This document shows, piece by piece, positions 8,343 through 17,127 of a stretch of DNA of 64,000 bases. Both the position numbers and the translations under genes were made by a program. Location: assembly GCA_934574045.1 (NCBI GenBank), contig CAKTMK010000005.1, positions 15,470 through 79,469 on the forward strand, given 5' to 3'. Position 1 is the first letter of the stretch. Every line of letters begins with the position of its first letter. This DNA is from an uncultured Oscillibacter sp. Lineage in GTDB: Bacteria; Bacillota; Clostridia; Oscillospirales; Oscillospiraceae. The notes under the pieces were generated by a model. The model made no database searches, was not told the DNA's origin, and saw nothing but the letters and a program-made list of their open reading frames with translations.

Positions 8343-9070
8343 CGGCCGCCTCCCCGGCGGTTTCCGCCGCCATTCCGGGAGGCAAAAATGGCCGCAAAGC
8401 GCAGAAGCTGCAAAAGGCTGGTCAGCAGCGCCGCCACATATGTCAGCGCCGCCGCCCGAAGAACCTTCGCCGCGCCGCGCTGCTCATCCTCGTCCAGAAG
8501 CCCGGACGTCTCAATGGTCTCCAGCGCCCGGTGGGAGGCGTTGAACTCCACCGGCAGCGTCACAAGCTGAAAGAACGTGGTGAAGCCAAACAGGACGATG
8601 CCAGCCAGAAACAGCGTCTGGCTGTAAAGCAGCAGCCCGATAAACAGCAGGATATAGGAAAAGCGGGAGCCAATGTTGGTAGCCGGGATGATGGCGGTGC
8701 GCAGCCGGACCGGACCGTAGCCCTCGGCGTACTGCACTGCGTGCCCCGCCTCGTGGCAGGCCACGCCCACCGCCGCCACCGTCGCCTCGTTATAGACGCC
8801 CTCGGAGAGGTAGATGGTGTTGTCCCGGGGATCGTAGTGGTCCGTGAGACGCCCGCGGGTGGGCCGGATCGCCACGCCGCCGACGCCGTTGGCCCGCAGG
8901 ACCGCCTCCGCGGCCTGCGCGCCGGTCATCCGGCGGCGGTTCGTCTCCCGGCTGTACCGCCGGAAGCTGCCGGATACCTGCATCTGCGCGTACAGCGACA
9001 GGATGAACACCGGCAGCAGCAGCACCCAGTAAAGGTTCTCCGCGAAGAAGTAAGCGTAATTGTGATCCAT
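8339..9070 (-). CDS. Neutral zinc metallopeptidase, YugP-type membrane protein
   Basis: 243 aa. The HExxH zinc motif is seen in ACHEAGHAVQYAE (about residue 100). There is an N-terminal membrane helix and two or three hydrophobic segments in the C-terminal half (around 128-165 and 200-225), with a Gly/Arg-rich tail. This fits the YugP family of predicted membrane-bound zinc peptidases, whose substrates are unknown. From general knowledge, it is often placed between fmt and rsmB in Clostridia, as here. It overlaps rsmB by 4 bp and starts 16 bp after fmt. Confidence 0.85.
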   Translation of the reverse strand: MDHNYAYFFAENLYWVLLLPVFILSLYAQMQVSGSFRRYSRETNRRRMTGAQAAEAVLRANGVGGVAIRPTRGRLTDHYDPRDNTIYLSEGVYNEATVAAVGVACHEAGHAVQYAEGYGPVRLRTAIIPATNIGSRFSYILLFIGLLLYSQTLFLAGIVLFGFTTFFQLVTLPVEFNASHRALETIETSGLLDEDEQRGAAKVLRAAALTYVAALLTSLLQLLRFAAIFASRNGGGNRRGGGR

Positions 9071-9086
9071 TCAAAGATCCCCCGTT

Positions 9087-10007
9087 TCAAAGCTGGATGG
9101 GATGCCCGCGCAGATAGTCCGCGGCGGCCATCCGCTTGCCGCCGACCGCCTGTATCTCTGTAAGGCAAAGGACCTTGCCATCGCCGCAGGCAACGGCGAT
9201 TCCGTGCTTATCGGCGGACAGGACCGTACCCGGCTTTGCGTCGGTATCCGCGCCGGTCTCCACCGAGCGGAACACCTTCATCGGCTCGCCGGTGATGGCG
9301 TCGGTGGACGCGGCGGGCCACGGGATCAGGCCCCGGATCTGGCAGTTGACGGCGTGGGCGCTGCGGCTCCAGTCGATGGGCGACAGCTCCCGGGACAGCA
9401 TCGGCGCATAGGTAAAGGCCGACTCGTCCTGCGGCGTGCGGACGGCGGTCCCGTCCGCCAGCGCCTGCACCGCACCGGAGAGCGCCTGTGCACCCAGCTC
9501 CGCCAGCCGCGCGAACAGCGCCGGAGCGTCCTCGTCCGGCCCAATGGGCGTTTTCACCTGCGCGATCACGTCTCCCGCGTCCAGCGCGGCGGTCATATAC
9601 ATGATGGAAACGCCCGTTTCCGTCTCCCCGTTCAGAATGGCCCAGTTGATGGGCGCCGCGCCCCGGTACTTGGGCAGTAGGGACGAGTGGACGTTGATGG
9701 AGCCGTATTTCGGATAATTCAAAAGCTCCTCCGGCAGCAGCTTTCCATAGGCCGCCACCACGATCAGCTCCGGCGCAAGACGCTCCACAATGCCCATCGC
9801 CTCGCCGTCCCGTGCCTTGAGCGGCTGGAAAACCGGCAGATCGTGTGCGAGGGCATATTCCTTTACAGGCGTTGGAATGAGCTTCATGCCCCGATTTTTA
9901 GGCTTGTCCGGCTGGGTGATGACGCCGCAGACCTCGTGCCCGTCCTCCACCAGCCGCCGCAGGGATGCCACGGCGAACTCCGGGGTCCCCATAAACAAAA
10001 TGCGCAT
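9087..10007 (-). CDS. fmt: Methionyl-tRNA formyltransferase
   Basis: 306 aa, full length. Fmt transfers a formyl group from 10-formyl-THF to Met-tRNAfMet. The N-terminal formyltransferase fold carries HSSLLPKYRGAAPINWAI, with the catalytic Asn/His/Asp set expected around it (DAGDVIAQ follows). A C-terminal tRNA-binding OB fold covers about 205-300. It sits 4 bp after def, which removes the formyl group at the end of synthesis; the def-fmt pair is conserved across bacteria. Confidence 0.97.
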   Translation of the reverse strand: MRILFMGTPEFAVASLRRLVEDGHEVCGVITQPDKPKNRGMKLIPTPVKEYALAHDLPVFQPLKARDGEAMGIVERLAPELIVVAAYGKLLPEELLNYPKYGSINVHSSLLPKYRGAAPINWAILNGETETGVSIMYMTAALDAGDVIAQVKTPIGPDEDAPALFARLAELGAQALSGAVQALADGTAVRTPQDESAFTYAPMLSRELSPIDWSRSAHAVNCQIRGLIPWPAASTDAITGEPMKVFRSVETGADTDAKPGTVLSADKHGIAVACGDGKVLCLTEIQAVGGKRMAAADYLRGHPIQL

Positions 10008-10011
10008 GGGC

Positions 10012-10533
10012 TTACTCCCTTTCCTCGTCCCCGGCGGCCTCCGCCTGCTCCGCGTTCAGATAATCCTCCAGCTCCTCGTCGGAGAGGAAGTGGTCGATGT
10101 GCTCGGAGAACAGGTGGCCGTCCAGATGCTCGATCTCGTGGCAGAACGCCCGGGCGGTCAGGCCCTCGCCCTCCGCCTCGAACCAGTCGCCGTTCCGGTC
10201 CTGCGCCCGGACCCGCACCACGTTGGGCCGGGTGACGATGCCCCATTTTCCGGGCAGGCTCAGGCAGCCCTCCAGCCCAGTCTGGGTGCCGCTCTCGGCA
10301 ATGATCTCCGGGTTGATGAGTTCGATATATTCCTCAGAGTCCTCGTCCAGCACCAGACACACCCGGCGCAGAACGCCCACCTGCGGCGCGGCCAGACCGG
10401 CGCCGTTGGCGTCCGCCAGCGTCTCGGCCATGTCGTCGAGCAGCAGGTGCAGGTGGCGGTTGAACTCCGTCACCGGGCGGCATTTTTTCAGCAGGCACTC
10501 GTCGCCCACTTCTACGATCTTTCTCAAAGCCAT
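10012..10533 (-). CDS. def: Peptide deformylase
   Basis: 173 aa iron/zinc-dependent deformylase. All three signature motifs are present: GLAAPQVG (motif 1), EGCLSLPG (motif 2, metal-ligand Cys) and FCHEIEHLDGHLF (motif 3, HExxH). It starts with MALRKIVEVGDECLLKKCRPV, near the usual N-terminus. The C-terminus is acidic. It lies between priA (28 bp) and fmt (4 bp), the standard order. Confidence 0.97.
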   Translation of the reverse strand: MALRKIVEVGDECLLKKCRPVTEFNRHLHLLLDDMAETLADANGAGLAAPQVGVLRRVCLVLDEDSEEYIELINPEIIAESGTQTGLEGCLSLPGKWGIVTRPNVVRVRAQDRNGDWFEAEGEGLTARAFCHEIEHLDGHLFSEHIDHFLSDEELEDYLNAEQAEAAGDEERE

Positions 10534-10561
10534 GCTTTTGACCTCCCAATCGAAATTGCAG

Positions 10562-13024
10562 TCATTCCATCGCGTTGCAGTCCGCGAACAGGTTCAGTCC
10601 CCGGTTTTCGCCGCACCGGCCAAACTCCCGCAGCAGCCACGCGATCCGGTCCCGGGTGGGCCGGTCGTTTTTCCCGCACAGGAACACCCGATACCGATAC
10701 CGGTTGTTGACCTTCAGCACCGGCGCGGGCGCGGGGCCGAGGATCTCTGGCTGGGAACCCCGGACGGCCTCGTCCGCCATCAGCTCCCGCAGCCGGTCCC
10801 GCACGGCGGCGGCGGCCCGCAGGACCGCGCCCTCGTCTCCGCCGGAGACGGTCAGCGTGAACAGGTCCGCAAACGGCGGATAGCGCCGGACGCGCCGCAG
10901 GGCGATCTCGCTCTCGTAGAACCGTTCGTAATCCTGCTGCGCGGCGCTCTGGATCACCTCGTTGGCGGGCGTGTAGGTCTGGATGACCGCGCGGCCCTGC
11001 TTCCCGCCCCGGCCGGCCCGGCCCACCACCTGCGTCAGCAGGCTGAACGTCCGCTCGGCGGCGCGGTAATTGTCCACGTACAGCGACGAGTCGGCGCTCA
11101 GAACGCCTACCAGCGTCACATTTTCAAAATCCAACCCCTTGGCCACCATCTGTGTCCCCAGAAGAATGGGGATCTTCTCCCGCTCGAACCGGGTCAGGAG
11201 CCGCTCGTGGCCGCCGGAGGCGGTGTCCGCGTCCATGCGCAGAACGCCCGCGTCCGGGAGCAGGTCCCGCAGCTCCTCCTCCACCCGCTGGGTCCCCGCG
11301 CCGATGTGCTTCATGATCCCGCCGCACTCCGGGCAGGCGTTCCCGGCCCGTTCGGAATGGCCGCAGTAATGGCACATCAGCCGCCCGTTGGCGGAGTGGT
11401 AGGTCATGGCCACGCTGCACCGCGGGCAGGTGGGGACGTATCCGCACTCGCCGCACAGCAGCATCCGGCTGTTGCCCCGGCGGTTGAGGAACAGGATGCT
11501 CTGTTCGCCCCGGGCCAGATTTTCCTCCAGCTCCCGGCGCAGCAGCCCGCTGACCGCGCCGGAGTTCCCGGCCCGGATCTCCTGCCGCATATCCACGATC
11601 TCCGTCCGCGGCAGCGCCTGTTCATTGTAGCGGCGGCGCAGCAGCTCGCAGTGGCAGCGGCCCTGCCGCGCGTTCCACGCGGTTTCCACCGTGGGTGTCG
11701 CGGAGCCGAGGACCAGCACCGCTCCGGACTGGGCGCAGCGGAATTTGGCGATGTCGCGGGTGTGGTAGCGGGGTGCGTTTTCCGACTGATAGCTCCCCTC
11801 CTGCTCCTCGTCCATGATGATAAGACCCAGCTGCTGCACCGGGGCGAACACCGCGGAGCGGGTCCCCAGTATCAGACGCGCCTCGCCCCGGCGGATGCGC
11901 TTCCACTGGTCGTATCGCTCCGTCATGCGCAGCGAGCTGTGCAGCATGGCAACCTCCGTGCCGAAGCAGGCGGAGAAGCGCTCCATCATCTGCGGCGTCA
12001 GCACGATCTCCGGCACCAGCACGATGACGGACCTGCCGCTGCGCAGGACCTCCTGCGCAAGGCGGAGGTAGACCTGCGTCTTGCCGCTGCCGGTGACGCC
12101 CTGCAAAAGCACGGCCTCCGGCCCTCCGCTGCGCGTCAGCTCCAGAATGTGCTGGAAGGCGGTCTCCTGCTCGCTGTTCAGCGCGGCGGGCGGAACGATC
12201 TGAGTCGAAGCCGGCTGCGGCACGCGCAGCGCTTCTTCCTCTGAAAACGCCACAATACCGGACTTCTCCAGCCCCTTGAGGGTCCGGACGGAAGCTCCGG
12301 TAAAATAGCAGATATCCTGGACCGACGCGCGGCCGGTGGCCGCCAGCAGGCGGACCGCCTCATAGCGCATCGGCGCAGATTTTTTTCGCGGTTCCACCAG
12401 AGCCAGCGCCTCGGCCGGGTCCATGGTCAGCTCCGCCATGCGGCGCGTCTTGTCCCCCACCCGCCGGGCGGCGGAGATGTCCGAGGTCAGAACGCCCTTT
12501 CTGCACAGCGCGCGCAGGACCGGCTCCGCGTCATTGCACCCGGTCCTCAGCGCAGAAAGCTCCGCGCTGCCGCCCGCGGCGAACAGCGCGTCCAGCACGG
12601 CGTCCGCCCCCCGCACCCCTCCGGCCTGTGCGCCCGCGGCGGCGCGGTCCAGTTCCGGGAGGACGGAGAAGATCTCCTTCATCTGATACCACAGTCCGGC
12701 TGGCAGGATGGTCTTTACGGCCTCGTACATCGTGCAGAAGTACCGCTGCCGCATCCACAGGGCCAGCGAGATCCCCCAGCGGTCCAGCACCGGGCTGTCG
12801 TCCAGCACGGACAGGAGCACCTTGACGCCGGGACGCTTCGGCCCGGTCTCACGGGCGAGGATCACGCCCTCGCTGCTGCGGTTCCCACGGCCGAATGGGA
12901 CCATCACCCGCGTCCCCGCCAGCGCCTTGCCATCCAGCGGCTCCGGGATCAGGTAATCATAGGGCTTGTCGATGGAATAGGTTGCCGCAGCGACGGCCAC
13001 CTTTGCGATCTGCGCCTGCTCCAT
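10562..13024 (-). CDS. priA: Primosomal replication restart helicase PriA
   Basis: 820 aa. PriA reloads the replisome at stalled forks. An N-terminal DNA-binding domain is followed by a superfamily 2 helicase core with GVTGSGKTQVYL (Walker A) and MDEEQEGSY (Walker B). The usual DEEH is DEEQ here, a variant I recall from other Clostridia. Eight zinc-binding cysteines are spread over CGECGYVPTCPRCS, CHYCGHSERAG and CPECGG. It starts 21 bp after rpoZ, and rpoZ-priA-def-fmt is a conserved order. Confidence 0.97.
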   Translation of the reverse strand: MEQAQIAKVAVAAATYSIDKPYDYLIPEPLDGKALAGTRVMVPFGRGNRSSEGVILARETGPKRPGVKVLLSVLDDSPVLDRWGISLALWMRQRYFCTMYEAVKTILPAGLWYQMKEIFSVLPELDRAAAGAQAGGVRGADAVLDALFAAGGSAELSALRTGCNDAEPVLRALCRKGVLTSDISAARRVGDKTRRMAELTMDPAEALALVEPRKKSAPMRYEAVRLLAATGRASVQDICYFTGASVRTLKGLEKSGIVAFSEEEALRVPQPASTQIVPPAALNSEQETAFQHILELTRSGGPEAVLLQGVTGSGKTQVYLRLAQEVLRSGRSVIVLVPEIVLTPQMMERFSACFGTEVAMLHSSLRMTERYDQWKRIRRGEARLILGTRSAVFAPVQQLGLIIMDEEQEGSYQSENAPRYHTRDIAKFRCAQSGAVLVLGSATPTVETAWNARQGRCHCELLRRRYNEQALPRTEIVDMRQEIRAGNSGAVSGLLRRELEENLARGEQSILFLNRRGNSRMLLCGECGYVPTCPRCSVAMTYHSANGRLMCHYCGHSERAGNACPECGGIMKHIGAGTQRVEEELRDLLPDAGVLRMDADTASGGHERLLTRFEREKIPILLGTQMVAKGLDFENVTLVGVLSADSSLYVDNYRAAERTFSLLTQVVGRAGRGGKQGRAVIQTYTPANEVIQSAAQQDYERFYESEIALRRVRRYPPFADLFTLTVSGGDEGAVLRAAAAVRDRLRELMADEAVRGSQPEILGPAPAPVLKVNNRYRYRVFLCGKNDRPTRDRIAWLLREFGRCGENRGLNLFADCNAME

Positions 13025-13045
13025 CCGCGTCCTCCCCGCGCCGGC

Positions 13046-13309
13046 TTACTGCTGCTCCAGCGGGACGTTGTCCTCCTCAATGGTCAGGTCCATGCTCCGG
13101 GCATCCAGCTTCCCGTCGGCCACCTCCTGAATGGCGAGGGTGACGGGCTTTTCGTCCAGCGGCTCGCCGATCTCCTCGGCGGACTCAGAGATCTGCCGGG
13201 CGCGGCGGGCCACCACGTTCACCAGCATATAGCGGTTGGGGATGTAGCTGTTGAGCTTGCTCATGGCGGGATAGATCATGCCCTTTTTCACGTTCTGAAT
13301 GCTTTCCAT
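13046..13309 (-). CDS. rpoZ: DNA-directed RNA polymerase subunit omega
   Basis: 87 aa. The central NRYMLVNVVARRARQISE matches the conserved omega helix that clamps the beta-prime C-terminus during polymerase assembly. The C-terminal part (KPVTLAIQEVADGKL) is also typical. It follows gmk by 42 bp and precedes priA, the gmk-rpoZ-priA order common in Firmicutes. Confidence 0.95.
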   Translation of the reverse strand: MESIQNVKKGMIYPAMSKLNSYIPNRYMLVNVVARRARQISESAEEIGEPLDEKPVTLAIQEVADGKLDARSMDLTIEEDNVPLEQQ

Positions 13310-13351
13310 AGAAAAAACCTCCCTGCGCGGTCATCCGCGCTGATACACAAT

Positions 13352-13948
13352 TTATTTGCCGCTGATGATCTCCATGCGTTCGCTGGGCTTGCAGTGCTCG
13401 GCGGTCAGGATGGCGTCCAGCTCGCCCACGGCGTTCTCCACTGTGTCGTTGATCACGAAATAGTCGTAGGTATGGGCCGTCTGGAACTCCACCTTGGCCC
13501 GCAGGAGCCGCTTCTGCACCTTTTCCGGCGAGTCGGTCCCCCGCTCGGTCAGCCGCCGCTCCAGCTCCGCCCAGGAGGGCGGCGCGATGAAGATGCGCAC
13601 AGTGTCCGGCCGCTTGTCGCAGACCTGAAGCGCGCCCTGGATCTCAATGTCCAGGATCACGTCCCGGCCGGCGTCCATGGCCTCGTCCACGTACTTCTTC
13701 GGCGTTCCGTAGAAATTTCCCACGTACTCGGCGTACTCCAGAAACGCGTCCTCCGCAATACGGCTGCGGAACGCGTCCACATCCATGAAATGATAATGGA
13801 CACCGTCGATCTCTCCCACGCGGGGCGGGCGCGTCGTGGCGGAAACGGAAAAGTACAGGTTGGGCCGCTTTTCCAGCAGCGCCTTCAAGACCGTGCTCTT
13901 TCCCACGCCGGACGGGCCCGACACGATAAATGTTCTTCCCTTCTGCAT
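13352..13948 (-). CDS. gmk: Guanylate kinase
   Basis: 198 aa. Converts GMP to GDP using ATP. The P-loop is SGPSGVGKST near the N-terminus. The GMP-binding region includes SATTRPPRVGEIDGVHYHF and the lid follows. The start ATG lies 1 bp after the remA stop, with gaggaa just upstream. Gmk is also a known (p)ppGpp target in Firmicutes, though nothing here tests that. Confidence 0.97.
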   Translation of the reverse strand: MQKGRTFIVSGPSGVGKSTVLKALLEKRPNLYFSVSATTRPPRVGEIDGVHYHFMDVDAFRSRIAEDAFLEYAEYVGNFYGTPKKYVDEAMDAGRDVILDIEIQGALQVCDKRPDTVRIFIAPPSWAELERRLTERGTDSPEKVQKRLLRAKVEFQTAHTYDYFVINDTVENAVGELDAILTAEHCKPSERMEIISGK

Positions 13949-13949
13949 T

Positions 13950-14207
13950 CTATTCTTCCTCTTTCTCTCCGATCTCAGTCCCCAGCCGTCCCGCCAGCTT
14001 CTCTACCGGCAGCGCGGAGAGGACCACATGGTCGCTGTCCATGATAAAAATGGAGGCGGTCTTGCGGCCGTAGGTCGCGTCGATCAGCATCCCCCGTTCA
14101 CGGGATTCCTGCACCAGCCGCTTCACCGGCGCGGAGTCCGGACTGACCACCGCCACCATCCGCTCCGCGGACAGCAGGCTCCCAAAGCCGATATTGATGA
14201 ACTTCAC
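13950..14207 (-). CDS. remA: DUF370/RemA-type regulator
   Basis: 85 aa starting with a GTG (RBS ggag, 7 nt spacing). MKFINIGFGS and VSPDSAPVKRLVQ are typical of the RemA family. In B. subtilis RemA is a DNA-binding activator of matrix and osmoprotection genes; its role in Clostridia is not established. The yicC-remA-gmk-rpoZ order matches B. subtilis (yloC-remA-gmk-rpoZ). The C-terminus is a short acidic extension. Confidence 0.9.
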   Translation of the reverse strand: MKFINIGFGSLLSAERMVAVVSPDSAPVKRLVQESRERGMLIDATYGRKTASIFIMDSDHVVLSALPVEKLAGRLGTEIGEKEEE

Positions 14208-14211
14208 CGGC

Positions 14212-15090
14212 TCACTCCACGTTCTGGACCTGCTCGCGGATCTTCTCGACCTCCGCCTTCAGGTTCACCGCCACCTGCGCAATGGACACGTCGCAGCACT
14301 TGGAGGCGATGGTGTTGGACTCGCGGTTGACCTCCTGAATGAGGAAGTCCATCTTCCGGCCCATCGGCTCGTCGGCCTCCAGCATCCCGCGGAGCTGCGC
14401 CACATGGCTGCGCAGGCGCACCGTCTCCTCGTCCACAGCCACCTTGTCGCCGTAGATGGCGGCCTCGGTCAAAATGCGCTGGGGATCGACGGACGCGCCC
14501 TGAAGGACCTCCTCCATCCGGGCGGTCAGCTTCCGGCGGTACTCCGCCACCGTCTCCGGCGAGCGGGCCTCCACCTTGGCGGTCAGCGTCTCGATGGTGG
14601 TCAGCCGTCCGCCGATGTCCGCGGCCAGCTTTTCGCCCTCCACCGCGCGCATGGCGTTGAACGCGGCCAGCGCCTCGTCCAGCACCGTGCAGATATCCGC
14701 GCCCAGCGCGTCCAGATCCTCCTCCGCCTTGGTCACGGTCAGTACGTCGGGAAAGCGCGCCAGCGTCTCCGGCGTCAGCTTTGCCTCCGTGCCGCAGATC
14801 TCCGCCAGCTCCCGCAGGGCGGCGGCGTACCCCTCGGCAAGGCTGCGGTCCACCACGATCTTGGCGGTGTCCGCCCCCGTGGAGTCAATGGTGAACAGGA
14901 CATCCACTTTACCGCGGGAAACGGCCTGCTGCACGTGCTTGCGCACGGCGTCCTCCGCAAAGGCATACGCCCGGGGCAGCTTCACCGCGCAGTCCAGATA
15001 CCGGTTGTTGACGGCCCGGACCTCCACCGTGATGTCCCGTTTTCCCAGCGTCTGTCGCGCCCGGCCATAGCCGGTCATGCTCTTGATCAA
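14212..15090 (-). CDS. yicC: YicC/YloC family endoribonuclease
   Basis: 292 aa. MIKSMTGYGRA at the N-terminus and the C-terminal KMDFLIQEVNRESNTIASK are hallmark YicC motifs. E. coli YicC takes part in RNA decay, and YloC is an endoribonuclease in B. subtilis. The start is a TTG: it gives the canonical N-terminus and has gggaggg about 8 nt upstream. A C-terminal DUF1732 segment is included. It overlaps none of its neighbours (4 bp to remA). Confidence 0.92.
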   Translation of the reverse strand: MIKSMTGYGRARQTLGKRDITVEVRAVNNRYLDCAVKLPRAYAFAEDAVRKHVQQAVSRGKVDVLFTIDSTGADTAKIVVDRSLAEGYAAALRELAEICGTEAKLTPETLARFPDVLTVTKAEEDLDALGADICTVLDEALAAFNAMRAVEGEKLAADIGGRLTTIETLTAKVEARSPETVAEYRRKLTARMEEVLQGASVDPQRILTEAAIYGDKVAVDEETVRLRSHVAQLRGMLEADEPMGRKMDFLIQEVNRESNTIASKCCDVSIAQVAVNLKAEVEKIREQVQNVE

Positions 15091-15120
15091 CTCAGATCCC
15101 TCCCTGTAATTTGCGTTCCG

Positions 15121-15801
15121 TCACAGGCAGCGGAAGCCGAACAGCCCGCAGCCGTTGCACAGAAGATACGTGCAGCAAAGCTGCTGGCATAGACTCCCGC
15201 TCCCGCACAGCTCCGTGCCGAACACGCCGTCCGGGCTGTATGCCGAGCGGCCCGCCGCATCCATGAATTCCAGCGCCTGTCGGTATTCTCGATTGCCCGG
15301 GTCCATCTGCACCGCCGTCTCGTAGTACCGCCGCGCCTCGTCCAGCCAGCCCCGGCGGTAGCAGACCGCGCCGCGCAGGAAATTCCACTCCGCGTTGTGG
15401 TCGGCGTAGTTGGCCAGCAGGGCCTCCGCCCGGCTCAGATCGCCGGAATTGATGGCGATGCGCACCTGCTGAAGCACGGAGCTGCCGGACTGCTGGGCCG
15501 AGCCGCCCCCGCCGTAGCCATACCCATAGCCGCCGGAGTAATTCCCGGAGTAGCCTCCGGAATAGCCGCCGTAGCCCGCGGAGGAGGACGACTGCCCGCC
15601 GCCCCGGCTGCTGCCGCGCATCTTATTGATCTGCTCGTAGGCGGCGTTGATCTCCTTCATCTTCTCCTGCGCCAGATCCGCCAGCGGATTGTCGTGGTAG
15701 TTGTCCGGGTGGTATTTCCGCGCCAGAGCCAGATATGCTTTTTTGACTTCCGCATCCGTGGCGGACTCCGAAACGCCAAGTACCTGATAGGGATCGTTCA
15801 T
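15121..15801 (-). CDS. J-domain protein with Gly/Tyr-rich linker and cysteine-rich tail
   Basis: 226 aa. The N-terminal J domain (about 3-65) carries HPD at 31-33, so it should stimulate an Hsp70/DnaK partner. A Ser/Gly/Tyr-rich linker (about 80-110, repeated GGYSGxYSGGYGYG units) separates it from a TPR-like helical segment (about 118-175: SRAEALLANYADHNAEWNF...). The last 30 residues hold seven cysteines. Not DnaJ itself: the four-repeat zinc domain is missing. ggaga precedes the ATG. It overlaps the DUF5685 gene by 4 bp, suggesting a joint function. Confidence 0.85.
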   Translation of the reverse strand: MNDPYQVLGVSESATDAEVKKAYLALARKYHPDNYHDNPLADLAQEKMKEINAAYEQINKMRGSSRGGGQSSSSAGYGGYSGGYSGNYSGGYGYGYGGGGSAQQSGSSVLQQVRIAINSGDLSRAEALLANYADHNAEWNFLRGAVCYRRGWLDEARRYYETAVQMDPGNREYRQALEFMDAAGRSAYSPDGVFGTELCGSGSLCQQLCCTYLLCNGCGLFGFRCL

Positions 15802-16694
15802 GTGGTCTCCTCAACTCTTCTGTCTTTCTTTTGCGGGCGTCCCGCCCGGTAGGTCCCGGAAAGCACCGCCTTTGCGGTCTGGAACAGGCCGGAATAGACC
15901 GTTCGCTCCAGAATCGCGGACCAGCAGCCGAAATCCCACAGCTCATAGGCCGTGGCCAGCAGGCGAACGGAGTGGTCCGCCGTTGCGGTAAAGGCCGCGC
16001 GGCTCTCCGGCGTCCATTGGCCGTCCGTCAGTCCGTAACGGTAGATCAGCGGATTGTAGTTCCCGCTCTCGGCGTCCCGCTTCAGGTCGTCCGCCGCGTC
16101 CATCAGATAGACCCACCGGCCGAGATGGTACAGCATCTGGCCCAGCACGCGCCGCTGGACCGCGTCCGCCGCCTCGTCCGCCGCGGCGGCGAGGATCTGC
16201 GCGAAGGCATCCGCCGGCTCGTCCAGCGATGGAGCCTTCGCCTGCTCCAGCTCCGCCAGCCGCGCGAGCTGACGGCGCGTCACCCGGTCAAATTCCGGCC
16301 TTGCGGCGGCGGCCCGCCGGTAGCTCCGTTCCAGCACCCGCGACGCGGCGCGGTACTTCAGTCCCTTGCGGAAGCCGTGGTCGGCCACGCCGTCCCGCGC
16401 CTGCCAGTAGGCAAGGATCACGCTCTCGTCCGCCGCCAGCTCCATGGCCGCGTTCCCCTCGCAGAAGGTCCGCTTTTTCGCCGGGCTTGCCACGCACCGG
16501 GCGCAGCGCTGCGCCGGTTCCTCCGGCGCGGAGAGCAGGATGGCGAGATAGGTGAAATCGTAATTCAGGATGAACCGGGCCGGAAGCCCGCACCGGCGGC
16601 GCAGCGTGTGGCACAGGCCGCAGTACATCCGGCGGAACCGCTCCCGTTCCTCCTCGGTCAGCTGATCCAGCGGCGGGCGCACATATCCGAACAC
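15798..16694 (-). CDS. DUF5685 family protein
   Basis: 298 aa, predicted all-helical and soluble. The N-terminus MFGYVRPPLDQL and CGLC (about 25-28) are typical of the family; a second CxxC (RCARC) and a further Cys (TFC) follow near residues 80-95, suggesting a metal site. An Asp-rich stretch YLMDAADDLKRD followed by NYNPL recalls, loosely, the Asp-rich motifs of polyprenyl synthases. The GTG start has no clear RBS, so it may be coupled to rseC (6 bp upstream). The biochemical role is unknown. It overlaps the J-domain gene by 4 bp. Confidence 0.75.
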   Translation of the reverse strand: MFGYVRPPLDQLTEEERERFRRMYCGLCHTLRRRCGLPARFILNYDFTYLAILLSAPEEPAQRCARCVASPAKKRTFCEGNAAMELAADESVILAYWQARDGVADHGFRKGLKYRAASRVLERSYRRAAAARPEFDRVTRRQLARLAELEQAKAPSLDEPADAFAQILAAAADEAADAVQRRVLGQMLYHLGRWVYLMDAADDLKRDAESGNYNPLIYRYGLTDGQWTPESRAAFTATADHSVRLLATAYELWDFGCWSAILERTVYSGLFQTAKAVLSGTYRAGRPQKKDRRVEETT

Positions 16695-16700
16695 GGTCAG

Positions 16701-17108
16701 TCAGAACAGCCGGACGATGTTGAAGTCCAGCCCGCCCCGCCGCCGCAGGCGGCGGTCATAGAGCACCGCGGGGATCAGCCCCAGCACAAAGGCGAGGACT
16801 GCCGCCGTATACTGCCCGCCTACGCCGAAAAAGGCTCCGGCGATGAAGTATCCGAGAAGGAACAGCACCACGGGGACCATATAGACCAGCGCGATGATGC
16901 CCAGCATGTTTTTTGTGCTGCTCTCCACCACCACCTTCTGGCCCGGCTTCGCCCCGATGGAGTTCTTCGCCCGGGCGTAGACCGGCGCGCCGCTCACGCC
17001 GCACCCCGCGCACTCCGAGCAGTCGTGCCCGCAGGCGGTCTGGCGGGCCACGGCGATCTGCGCGTGATCCGCGTCCAGTAGTTTTTCAATGGTTGCGATC
17101 TGTGTCAT
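16701..17108 (-). CDS. SoxR-reducing system protein RseC family
   Basis: 135 aa. A cysteine motif CGHDCSECAGC near residues 26-36 is followed by a small beta region and two membrane helices (about 70-92 and 97-117), the RseC/MucC layout. In gamma-proteobacteria RseC works with the Rsx/Rnf complex to reduce SoxR. In Clostridia the family occurs without that setting and its role is open. It lies between cdaR (19 bp) and the DUF5685 gene, the place where glmM is often found in other Firmicutes. Confidence 0.8.
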   Translation of the reverse strand: MTQIATIEKLLDADHAQIAVARQTACGHDCSECAGCGVSGAPVYARAKNSIGAKPGQKVVVESSTKNMLGIIALVYMVPVVLFLLGYFIAGAFFGVGGQYTAAVLAFVLGLIPAVLYDRRLRRRGGLDFNIVRLF

Positions 17109-17127
17109 GATTACGCTCCTGTATTTC

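Noticed and set aside
11811..11830. PriA Walker B reads DEEQ rather than DEEH, considered as an inactive helicase
   Set aside because: The rest of the helicase and zinc motifs are intact and I recall DEEQ in other clostridial PriA proteins.
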